Assembly: GCA_963824215.1 (NCBI GenBank) | Contig: CAWGOE010000001.1 | Coordinates: 186,001 to 250,000, forward strand | Direction: 5' to 3' | Source of the DNA: VRUE01 sp963824215 | GTDB taxonomy: Bacteria > Actinomycetota > Thermoleophilia > Solirubrobacterales > 70-9 | Length of the DNA: 64,000 nt | In this document: piece after piece, positions 17,683-25,427 of the stretch | How the letters are laid out: the number at the start of each line of letters is the position of its first letter | How positions within the stretch are numbered: position 1 is the stretch's first letter | Position numbers and translations under genes: made by a program | The notes under the pieces: generated by a model | The model's database searches: none | What the model was told of the DNA's origin: nothing | The model's input: the letters and a program-made list of their open reading frames with translations, nothing else

Positions 17683-18023
17683 CCCCTTGTTGAGCTCGAG
17701 CCTGAGCTCATTGCCTGACTCACCAGATAGGTCGCGACCACCAGAGCCGCGATAGATCCCAAGGCATAAAAAGCTGCCTGCAGTCGACTCGCGGATCTCC
17801 AGACAATGCCAGCGGACAGGGCAACCGCCGCTAAGTCGACAGTCACCCACAGGGGGAAGAGGAGCACAAAGGCAACAACGCCAACCAGCCATCCGAACAC
17901 TGCGGCGGCAGTAAGAAAATCGACCTCGCGAAGCGCGTAGCCACATGTCTTTGCAGCGCGCCCTGCGGCCCGCATTGCCGAACTCAACAGCTTCAAGGCT
18001 CTTGATCGAATCCCCCCGCCCAT
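17683..18023 (-). pseudogene. N-terminal fragment of membrane protein gene split by IS21 copy 1
   Basis: Encodes 114 residues, starting MGGGIRSRALKLL, with hydrophobic stretches at ~36-75 (one or two spans) and ~83-102 (LQAAFYALGSIAALVVATYL). The frame then reads STRG and runs into the insertion sequence. It continues in frame into the fragment at 14448-15461 once the element and one target copy are removed. Function unknown. Confidence 0.75.
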
Positions 18024-18077
18024 CAGCGCCCAAGACTAGTGCGAACTTCGACAGTCGATGGTCAATGAGGAGCGCCT

Positions 18078-18098
18078 ATGCGACCGCGATGCGACCGT
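18078..18098 (+). repeat. Direct repeat, left copy (tandem ATGCGACCG)
   Basis: Two ATGCGACCG units start 11 bases apart at 18078 and 18089. The same 21-base arrangement, 19 of 21 bases identical, recurs at 22080-22100. The two copies bracket the Fic gene and the two genes beyond it, as attachment-site or target repeats of a ~4 kb insertion would. Confidence 0.55.
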
Positions 18099-19297
18099 TA
18101 TGACGAGGCGATCTCAACCACCTCGGGCGCCATGTAGACGCGGGCGTTGCTGGAGGGTCGCGTCCATCCAGCGGCCTCGAGGACGCCAAGCTCGACGAGC
18201 GTGCTGATTGCGTTCTGGGCTCCCTGGCCCGAAAGGCCCAGGCGGGAAGCCACCCAGGGTCGATCGACGTAAGGATGGCCGACAAGATCGGCGGCCAACC
18301 GCTCGGCGGATCCGCGCTTGTTGGCCTCTTGGACTCGACGTCGGAGCTGATCCTGCAGGCCGACCAGACGCTCAACCTTCTGCTGTGAGTCGCGTGCAGA
18401 AGCGGCGACACCCTCAGCAAAGAAGCTCACCCACGGCTCCCAATCGCCCGTGCAACTGAGACTGAGCAGTTCGTCCTGGTAGCGATCGCGGCGTTGCTCG
18501 AACCACGGCGAAACGACGAGCAGCGGCTCGCGGATCACCGCTCCCCGCAGTAGTTGGACGATCACAAGCAACCTCCCTAGGCGTCCATTTCCGTCGGAGT
18601 AAGGGTGAAGCGACTCGAACTGATAGTGCGCAAGCGCCGCAAGAATCACGGTCGGCAGTTCAGGCGGAGAGGCGACCCAATCGAGCAAGTCTTCAACGCC
18701 TGCGCGCAGTTGGTCTCCGGGGGGTGGGGGCACGAATCGCGCCTCGTCGAATCCGGCACCGGGGGCGCCAATTACCACGATGCGGTCACGCAGCTGACCG
18801 GCATCCGACAACTCGCCAGCGGTCCCCCGCACTAGGGACTTCTGGAGTTCCCCGAGCATCCCAATCGTTAGACGTCGATCCTCGGGCCAGGAAAAAGCGA
18901 GCTCGGCCATCTGCTCGAAGTTGAGAACCTCACGAAGCTCGGCCGTCAACTGCTGCTGATCCTCGCCCTCTGCGGCCAGCACTTGTGCGAAGGGCGCATA
19001 GGTCCCCTCTAGCGCACTCGTGCTCTGCGCCTCTCGGCGCAACGTCGGTCGGCGAAGAAGCGCCGGCTCGGGAACTCGCCTAGCCGCGCCATCAAGTCGT
19101 GCGAGTGCCGCAGTCGCAGCGGTGACGGTGGTCCAAGTGCCGGTCGAGAGAACTAGATCGCGCGGCAACGGCTCCGGCAAAAACGCCTCTCCGCTGACCA
19201 TCTCGTGGGTAGCGGGGTCTGGCCCCACGCTGGGAATAAGCCGTCCGATAGAGCTGTTCTTTAGGGAAGCGTTATCCACAGACGCAAATATATCCAT
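18098..19297 (-). CDS. Fic-domain protein (probable AMP-transferase with N-terminal inhibitory motif)
   Basis: 399 residues. The Fic active-site motif HPYSDGNGRLGR is at 231-242, with catalytic His231 and the phosphate-binding GNGR. An inhibitory-helix motif of the (S/T)xxxE(G/N) type occurs at 93-98 (TSALEG), so it is predicted class II, autoinhibited by its own N-terminal glutamate. The C-terminal ~70 residues look like a winged helix (VASRLGLSGQGAQNAISTL). Fic enzymes transfer AMP to protein hydroxyls. The target is unknown. The start codon sits between the arms of a 9-bp inverted repeat and has no ribosome site, so translation may be leaderless or repressed. Confidence 0.85.
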   Translation of the reverse strand: MDIFASVDNASLKNSSIGRLIPSVGPDPATHEMVSGEAFLPEPLPRDLVLSTGTWTTVTAATAALARLDGAARRVPEPALLRRPTLRREAQSTSALEGTYAPFAQVLAAEGEDQQQLTAELREVLNFEQMAELAFSWPEDRRLTIGMLGELQKSLVRGTAGELSDAGQLRDRIVVIGAPGAGFDEARFVPPPPGDQLRAGVEDLLDWVASPPELPTVILAALAHYQFESLHPYSDGNGRLGRLLVIVQLLRGAVIREPLLVVSPWFEQRRDRYQDELLSLSCTGDWEPWVSFFAEGVAASARDSQQKVERLVGLQDQLRRRVQEANKRGSAERLAADLVGHPYVDRPWVASRLGLSGQGAQNAISTLVELGVLEAAGWTRPSSNARVYMAPEVVEIASS

Positions 19298-19328
19298 ATA
19301 AATTTGCGTCTAGCTATTGGTGACGCAA
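19281..19328. promoter_or_regulatory. Inverted repeat over the fic start codon
   Basis: GACGCAAAT (19281-19289) and ATTTGCGTC (19302-19310) are perfect 9-bp arms separated by 12 bases. The fic ATG (19297-19295) lies in the spacer. A third partial site, GACGCAA, occurs at 19322-19328. It could be an operator or, in RNA, a hairpin holding the start codon in its loop. Confidence 0.55.
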
Positions 19329-19591
19329 GTTGTCTTGTAGCTACAGGAAAACTTGCTGGAAATAACCGGCTAGGGCCACGTCTGCATGGCCAATCAACGA
19401 GATTGCGAAAGTCGCATCGAATGCGATGACTTAAGCAAGCTGAAAGAAACGCTTACGGGCCGCTGAAGCTTTTGGGTACTGTAATTAGCAATTCTCGGTA
19501 CGTAACCGTATCGGTGATTGCTGAGATTCGTAAATTGCCGACACGCCCAGCGTAGCGCGTGGATTTGAAGGCGAGGGGGAGACACCAGGGG

Positions 19592-20848
19592 ATGATGGCC
19601 GTGGCGTTGAGCCTGGCCGCATATCTGCTGCTTGCGCTGAGCCCTAGCGCGTCCGCACAGGGCGCGGAGGCCAGCTTGGCCGATGCCGAAGCCAGGGCGA
19701 CGGCCGCCGAAACGGATGCAACCGAACTGGAACCGGTAGCGCGACTGGCCGAAGCGAAGCTCGAAGCCGCAAGGGAGCAAGCCGCTCCTGTGCGATTGCA
19801 GGCCGAACGAGCGGCTGACCGTGTCGCCGCAACCGAAGCTTCACTCCGCCGCACCCACCTACATGCGGTCGCGACCGTGAGGAAAGTGGAGGAAGAACGC
19901 AGCGATGCCGCCAAGGACCACGACGAGGAGGTCGCCTCAGGCGTCGGTTTCGCCGTCGCGGCACTGGTCCTCGCGCTCATCGCGCTCGCATGGGGTTGGT
20001 TTCGTGCCTCTGCGGCGGTTGCCTATCTTGCCCGGATTCAACTCGGCCAGGCCATCGGACTTTGCGTCGGTGGCGGGTTCGTGGCTGTGCTCGTCGGAGC
20101 CGCAATCGGGTCCGCTGGCGGTCCCGCAGAAGCGGTCGACATCGCGATCTTGAGTCTGGGATTGATGCTTCCTGTCGCCTTGCTGCTCGGTCGCCACTCT
20201 GCGGAAGTCCAGCGAGGACGCGCAAAGCCAGTTCTGGGCCGCGAGCGAGTGCCCGTGCGCGCGACCCAGGTGATCGCCGCGTTCTTCGCACTCCTCTTCT
20301 TTTCCGGCCTCGGCTCAGCGCTGTTCGCCGGCAAAGCGGAGAGCGGCGAAATCACCTCTAAGACGCGCGAACTGGCCGAAGACGAAGAACCAACCAATCA
20401 AGCGCTGATCAACGCCGAAGACAAAGCAACCGAGCTCGAAGGCAAGGCGGCGCCGCTACTCGCTGCTGCTCGACGGCGACAGGCCGACCTGGACGCGATC
20501 GAACGCCAACTCGGGAAGGCCGAGAGTCGCTTGTCGGATGCTGTGAGAGACGCACGTGGCTTCGCCCGGCAACTCCTCGTAATCGAAAGGCGGGAAATCC
20601 GCGAACGCGAAGAGGAAGAACGCGCAGCGGCCAAGCTGGCCACTCGCGAAGAACGGGAAGCGCAGGAAGAAGCCGCTGAAGAATGCAACCCGAATTACTC
20701 CGGCTGCCTCGATCCCTATGCCTCCGACTATGACTGCGAAGGCGGCAGTGGCGACGGGCCCTTGTATACGGGGACCGTTGAAGTGATCGGCTATGACGAA
20801 TACGAACTGGACGACGATGGCGACGGGATTGGATGTGACCTCGGATGA
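19592..20848 (+). CDS. Exported/membrane coiled-coil protein with Excalibur-like Ca-binding tail
   Basis: 418 residues from the ATG at 19592, with a GGGGAG stretch upstream. The frame could start at a GTG at 19559. It has a signal peptide (VALSLAAYLLLALSPSASA), an Ala/Glu/Arg-rich coiled coil, then four hydrophobic spans (VGFAVAALVLALIALAWGW; LCVGGGFVAVLVGAAIG; a third before LLLGRHS; IAAFFALLFFSGLGSALF). A second charged coiled coil and a C-terminal Excalibur-type domain follow (CNPNYSGCLDPYASDYDC … DDDGDGIGCD). That domain binds calcium in extracellular proteins. It overlaps the next gene by four bases. Its role is unknown. Confidence 0.7.
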   Translation: MMAVALSLAAYLLLALSPSASAQGAEASLADAEARATAAETDATELEPVARLAEAKLEAAREQAAPVRLQAERAADRVAATEASLRRTHLHAVATVRKVEEERSDAAKDHDEEVASGVGFAVAALVLALIALAWGWFRASAAVAYLARIQLGQAIGLCVGGGFVAVLVGAAIGSAGGPAEAVDIAILSLGLMLPVALLLGRHSAEVQRGRAKPVLGRERVPVRATQVIAAFFALLFFSGLGSALFAGKAESGEITSKTRELAEDEEPTNQALINAEDKATELEGKAAPLLAAARRRQADLDAIERQLGKAESRLSDAVRDARGFARQLLVIERREIREREEEERAAAKLATREEREAQEEAAEECNPNYSGCLDPYASDYDCEGGSGDGPLYTGTVEVIGYDEYELDDDGDGIGCDLG

Positions 20849-22008
20849 GAAAGAGCCTCAAGGTCGCTCCGGGGTTCGCATCCTCGATCGCTGCCCGCGA
20901 ACGTGAAGCGAAAGCCGCTGCTCGTGAAGCGGACATCAACCGTGTCGCTGCACTCGAAAAGGCCCTGATTTCGGTTCACGGCGCTTCGTTTCCGGAGGCC
21001 GAGAGGGTCACCCTGCCACCAGCGGATGAGGTTGATCCTCAACCGATCGAGACGGAGCGCGCGGCCGCAGCCGGAATACCGCAGCTTGTCTCGGCGACCG
21101 GCGGCGGCGAGGTTCCTCCAGTCGCAGCCGACCCCGAGCCGGTGGACCGCTACGAACTGATGCGCGAACACCGGAGGCGCGCTCGAGCGGGCATCTCGTT
21201 TTGGAGCATCCGGGACCAGATCGCAGCTGCTCGCGACGCTGACGCCGAGGCGAAGACCGCCGCAGAAGCAGAGACGAAGCGCCGCTCGGAGGAACAGCGA
21301 CATGAGCAAGAACGCCTTGACGATCTGTGGAGCCAATTCCAGGCGGCGCGCTCCCGCGTCGCGGAAGAAGTCGTTCTCGCGGTCGACGCTGAGAAGAAAC
21401 GTCGTGCCGAGAAACGCGCATCAGAACAGACCGTTATCGACGATGAGTGGCAGAGGCTGAACGCAAACGACCCTTCCCTCACCCTCAGCGTCCTTGAGGA
21501 AGCGTTCGCCGACAACGAGGCGCCGGCAGCTGCGATCGATTGCGACGGGGACCGAACGACGGTCGTCATGCAGTTCGTGCCGCCAGAGGCGATCATCCCC
21601 GAGCGCAAGCCGGACCGGACCCCGACGGGAAAACGCACGCTCAAGAAACGAACGAAAACCGAGATCAACGCCCTGTATTTGGAAGCACTCGGAAGCAACG
21701 TGCTCGCAACCGTCAAGGAGACGTTTGCCGTCGCTCCCGGCACCGACGTCGTTCAGATGCTAGTCGTCCGCCGTGAGACCGACAAGAAACACGCCGGTGA
21801 GCTCGCGGCGATCTACGTCGGTGAGTTCGATCGCGCCAGCTATGCGGGTGCCAGTGGAGCGCGCAAGGCAGGACAGGCACTTGAGCTAGCCGCCGAATCG
21901 GCACTCAATCTAAAGGGGAAAACCGAAACCGTGTCCCCGATCGACCTGGCGAGCGAGGAGGATCTCGCATCGGTTCTGGCCGAGGTCGAGAGCGGCCTCC
22001 ACAGCTAA
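20845..22008 (+). CDS. Hypothetical coiled-coil protein coupled to the Excalibur gene
   Basis: 387 residues. It starts MRKSLKVAPGFASSIAARER, followed by charged Ala/Glu/Arg helices (~110-210, probable coiled coil). A compact C-terminal domain (~270-387) contains TEINALYLEALGSNVLATV and VVQMLVVRRET. No signal peptide or membrane span, so cytosolic. It shares an ATGA overlap with the preceding gene, so the two products probably work together. I do not recognise the family. Confidence 0.6.
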   Translation: MRKSLKVAPGFASSIAAREREAKAAAREADINRVAALEKALISVHGASFPEAERVTLPPADEVDPQPIETERAAAAGIPQLVSATGGGEVPPVAADPEPVDRYELMREHRRRARAGISFWSIRDQIAAARDADAEAKTAAEAETKRRSEEQRHEQERLDDLWSQFQAARSRVAEEVVLAVDAEKKRRAEKRASEQTVIDDEWQRLNANDPSLTLSVLEEAFADNEAPAAAIDCDGDRTTVVMQFVPPEAIIPERKPDRTPTGKRTLKKRTKTEINALYLEALGSNVLATVKETFAVAPGTDVVQMLVVRRETDKKHAGELAAIYVGEFDRASYAGASGARKAGQALELAAESALNLKGKTETVSPIDLASEEDLASVLAEVESGLHS

Positions 22009-22079
22009 GAGTCTTCGCAAACCGTGGATGGCTTGAAAGGACGGCTGCCGTCCGCGTGGGGCGCGGGATCGCGACGGCG

Positions 22080-22100
22080 ATGCGACCGGAATGCGACCGT
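22080..22100 (+). repeat. Direct repeat, right copy (tandem ATGCGACCG)
   Basis: ATGCGACCG at 22080 and again at 22091, the same 11-base period and orientation as at 18078. It lies 30 bases before the VOC gene. See the left copy. Confidence 0.55.
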
Positions 22101-22130
22101 CAGGCAGCTGGTCTCCCTACCATCGAGCAC

Positions 22131-22568
22131 ATGGCGATCAAAAAGATGGAACACGTCGGGATCGTGGTCGACGACCTAGCGGCTGCAATCGAGTTCTTCG
22201 TCGAGCTGGGCCTAGAGCCGGGAGGCACGGGCCAGGTCGAGGGCGAGTGGGTAGACCGCATCATCGCGCTCGAAGGGACCAAGGCTGATCTAGCGATGCT
22301 GCGCGCCCCGGACGGCGACGTAGAAATCGAGCTGGTGAAGTTCCACTCGCCGCCGATCCAGGGTGGCGACCCGCAGGCGCCCTCGAACACTCCAGGCCTC
22401 CGCCACCTCTCCTTCCTCGTCGAGGACATCGACGCCGTAGTCGCCGACCTAGAAGCCCGCGGCACCGAACTCGTCGGCGAGCTGGTGCGCTACGAGAACA
22501 GCTATCGGCTCTGCTACGTCCGCGGCCCCGAGGGAATCATCATCGAGCTGGCAGAAAAGATCGGCTGA
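22131..22568 (+). CDS. VOC (glyoxalase/bleomycin-resistance) superfamily protein
   Basis: 145 residues from the ATG at 22131. Two beta-alpha-beta-beta-beta modules are visible: MEHVGIVVDDLAAAIEFFVE and then GLRHLSFLVEDIDAVVADLE, ending in YVRGPEGIIIELAEKI. Likely metal ligands are His in MEHVGI, Glu in VEIELV, His in LRHLSF and Glu in IIIELAE. The activity (lyase, isomerase or dioxygenase) cannot be assigned. An upstream in-frame start at 22056 would overlap the direct repeat and lacks family features. Confidence 0.85.
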   Translation: MAIKKMEHVGIVVDDLAAAIEFFVELGLEPGGTGQVEGEWVDRIIALEGTKADLAMLRAPDGDVEIELVKFHSPPIQGGDPQAPSNTPGLRHLSFLVEDIDAVVADLEARGTELVGELVRYENSYRLCYVRGPEGIIIELAEKIG

Positions 22569-22718
22569 CGGGTTCGGTCTGCCGCCGACCCCGGCGACCA
22601 TCAAGGTCAGACGTGGTCGGAAACAGTTTCGGACCCAGACCCGCCTGATAGCACCCTGAGGTCCCCCAAGTCTTTGATCGATTTAACGTAAGGCGTGGAT
22701 TACCTTTAAGGTTGAAGA

Positions 22719-22911
22719 GTGTCGGCCTACTGGCTAAAGCCGCTCGGAGTTACTGATCCACCCTCACCTATGCCAAATGACTGGACCTCAGGGGAGAATC
22801 TATCCGCCTTTGATCTCAAGACCGGCCCGGCCACCCACCGCAAGCCTCCACAGATGGGTCCTCACGACCGGGTTCTCTTCCATGCCGTGACTCACGTTCG
22901 GCTGTTCGCAG
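22719..22911 (+). pseudogene. N-terminal fragment of EVE/PUA-like gene split by IS21 copy 2
   Basis: Encodes 64 residues from a GTG at 22719 (begins MSAYWLKPLGV, later GPATHRKPPQMGPHDRVLFH) up to HVRLFA. The frame ends two codons inside the insertion sequence. Removal of the element and one CGCAG copy joins it in frame to 25137-25390, giving a ~148-residue protein. The DRVLFHAVTHVRLFAEAEI strand order and size resemble EVE-type PUA domains, which read modified bases. The family call is tentative. Confidence 0.6.
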
Positions 22912-23038
22912 TGTAGGCGCCGCCTGAATACTGACCCCCTCTCGCCGGTCGAAAACTGACCCCCCGCCAACGGCGGCGAGAGCGTCCGGGGGGACGCAGA
23001 GCCTGGCTTGACTGAAGAGGCCGAGCCAGGAGGAAGGC

Positions 23039-24243
23039 GTGCTGGACGTGGAGCAGTGGGCGCAGATCAGGCGGATGCATGTGGTCGACAGGGTCTCGAT
23101 CAAGGAGATCGGCAGGCGCACCGGCCTGGCCCGCAACACAGTCCGGGCGGCAATTCGCTCCGATCAGCCACCGAGCTACGAGCGCCGGCCGCGGCCCTCC
23201 AAGCTCGACCCCTTCAAGGAGGAGATCGAGCGCCTGCTGCGCTCCGACCATCGCATGCCGGGCACCCGCATCCGCGAGCTGATCTCCCATCTCGGCTATG
23301 AAGGCGGCAAGACGATCCTCGACGAACACCTGCGCGAGGTCAGGCCACGTTTTGCTCCCAAGCGCACCTACCAGCGCACCGTCTATCGCCCCGGCGAGAT
23401 CTGCCAGTTCGACCTCTGGGAGCCGAGGGAGGAGATCCCGGTCGGCCACGGCCAGACGAGGCGAGGTTGGGTCGTAACGAGTGCCCTGGGCTTTTCTCGC
23501 GCCGGCGCCGGCGCGCTGATCTTCGCCAAGCAGGCGCCCGACATCCTCTGGGGCATGGGTCGCTGCCTGGCGAAGCTGGGCGCGCTGCCCGAGACCGTGG
23601 TCTGGGACCGCGAGGCGGCGATCGCGCCGAAGGGCCGCGCCACAGACGCCTTTGCCGCCTTCTGCGGCTCCCTACCGGTCGGCTTCTCGATCTGCGAGGC
23701 CGCAGACCCCGAGTCCAAGGGCATCCTCGAGCGCTCCCACCGCTTCTTGCGCTCCAACTTCGAACCGGGCCGCTCCTTCGCCTCGCCCGAGCACTTCCAG
23801 GCCTGCCTGGACGACTGGTTCGAGAGTCGCGCCAACACCCGCCTTCACCGCGGCATCCGGGCCGTGCCTGCAGAGCGCTTGGCCGAGGAGGTGCAGCGGA
23901 TGCGACCGCTGCCCGAGCGCATGCCCACACCGATCGCCGCTTCGTGATGCGCGTGCCCCAGCAGCCCTACCTGCGCTTCGACACCAACGACTACTCGTTG
24001 GACCCGCGGGCGGCGGGGTGGCGGGTGGAGGTGCGTGCGAGCCAGCGAAAGATCACCGCGATCGAGCTGGACACAGGGGCCATCGTCGCCTCCCACCGTC
24101 GCTTTTTCGCCAAGCACCTGACCTTCACCGACCCCGCCCACCAGGCGCTGCTCGACCAGCTGCGCGTCACCAGGCGCCGTGGGCCCGACGTCGAGGTCCA
24201 GATGCGCTCCCTGCAGCGCTACGACGAGCTGATCCCGACATGA
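23039..24243 (+). pseudogene. istA: IS21 transposase IstA, single-base deletion
   Basis: Identical to the copy 1 protein for about 297 residues. Copy 1 has ATGCCCGACACC and this copy ATGCCCACACC at ~23921, so the frame ends after MPTPIAAS. All DDE residues lie before the break, but the basic C-terminal domain is lost. The rest continues in the next frame to 24243. Either a real mutation or a base-calling error. Confidence 0.88.
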
Positions 24244-24998
24244 CCAAGACCGCCGAGCTCACCCATCTCTTCAGGGCTCTGAAGACGCCGGCTGCAGCCC
24301 GGGCGCTGCCCAAGCTCGCCGAGCGTGCCCGTGAGGAGGAGTGGTCCCACGAGCGATTCCTGGAGGCGGTGCTCTCCACCGAGGTCTCCTCCCGGGAGTC
24401 CCACGGCGGCGAGAACCGGATCAAGGCCGCCCGCTTCCCGGCGCGCAAGACGCTCGAGGAGTTCGACTTCACCTTCCAGCGCACCGTCAAGAAGCAGGTG
24501 GTCGAGCACCTGGGGCAGCTCGACTTCCTGCACGGCAAAGAGAACGTCGTGCTTTTGGGGCCGCCCGGCACGGGTAAGACGCACCTGGCGATCGCCCTCG
24601 GCATCCGCGCCTGCCTGGCCGGCCAGCGGGTGCAGTTCGCCACTGCCACCGAGTGGGTGGCGCGCCTCGGTGAGGCGAAGAGGGCCGGGCAGTTGGAGGC
24701 AGAGCTTCGCCGCCTGTCCTTCGTGCCGTTGCTCATGGTCGACGAGGTCGGCTATATCCCGTTTGACCCCGAGGCGGCCAACCTGATGTTCAGCCTTGTC
24801 TCCGCCAGATACGAGCGGGCTTCGCTGATCGTCACCTCGAACAAGCCCTTCTCGGCTTGGGGCGAGATCTTCGGCGACGAAGTGGTTGCCGCGGCGATGA
24901 TCGACCGGCTCGTCCACCACGCCGAGATCCTCGGCCTCAAGGGCGACAGCTACCGCCTGCGCGACAAGGATCTGGGCTCCCCGCCGCCCAGGGACTGA
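24240..24998 (+). CDS. istB: IS21 helper ATPase IstB
   Basis: 252 residues, intact, with GPPGTGKTH and LLMVDEVGYI. It differs from copy 1 by Gly for Asp in ARLGEAK, near the nucleotide-binding core. The start overlaps the out-of-frame end of istA by four bases. Confidence 0.92.
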   Translation: MTKTAELTHLFRALKTPAAARALPKLAERAREEEWSHERFLEAVLSTEVSSRESHGGENRIKAARFPARKTLEEFDFTFQRTVKKQVVEHLGQLDFLHGKENVVLLGPPGTGKTHLAIALGIRACLAGQRVQFATATEWVARLGEAKRAGQLEAELRRLSFVPLLMVDEVGYIPFDPEAANLMFSLVSARYERASLIVTSNKPFSAWGEIFGDEVVAAAMIDRLVHHAEILGLKGDSYRLRDKDLGSPPPRD

Positions 24999-25136
24999 GC
25001 GCTCCCGCCTGCTCCGCCTCGCCCTACGGGCTCGTCTCCGCAGGCGGGACCTTCATGGCTTTTTGGCCGACTCTCTGAGGGGGTCAGTTTTAAACCGGCA
25101 GAAAGGGGTCAGATTTCAACCGGCGTTGACACGCAG

Positions 25137-25390
25137 AGGCAGAAATTATTGGCCCCCCTAGCTGGAAGAAGGACCCGGTTTGGGGCTTACGCTGGCCTTG
25201 GGTGTACCCGTGTCGTGTGAACACTTGGGTTTCTCTAATAGACCAGGGTCTTCGTACCGCGGAGATCGCGCCGAAGAAAGCTCTTGGCCGGATCCAACTC
25301 GGAGGAGACTTTGCGGAGCTCAGCAAGGACGAGTATCAAGCGATACATCTAGCGCTTCGAGCACTTCCCAATATCCAGTCGCGCTACTAG
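25137..25390 (+). pseudogene. C-terminal fragment of EVE/PUA-like gene split by IS21 copy 2
   Basis: Continues the frame of 22719-22911: EAEIIGPPSWKKDPVWGLRW, then VYPCRVNTWVSLIDQGLRT and ALGRIQLGGDFAELSKDEYQ, ending NIQSRY. The Trp/Pro-rich middle and the late GRIQ…LSKDEY segment match the general layout of EVE-domain proteins. A spurious start inside this piece (25202) should not be annotated as an independent gene. It converges on the PfkB gene. Confidence 0.6.
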
Positions 25391-25427
25391 CGCTAGTCCG
25401 AAGGCAGGCAGATTTCGATACTTGGGA

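Larger units (their letters stand above)
22912..25131. mobile_element. IS21-family insertion sequence, copy 2 (istA frameshifted)
   Basis: 2220 bp with the same ends as copy 1 and a CGCAG target duplication (22907-22911 and 25132-25136). Against copy 1 I see one silent change early in istA, one base missing in istA at about 23926, and Asp to Gly in istB. The different target duplication shows an independent insertion event. Confidence 0.93.

Noticed and set aside
25202..25390. Independent 62-residue gene after IS21 copy 2
   Set aside because: It is the in-frame C-terminal continuation of the split EVE-like gene; its internal GTG start is fortuitous.
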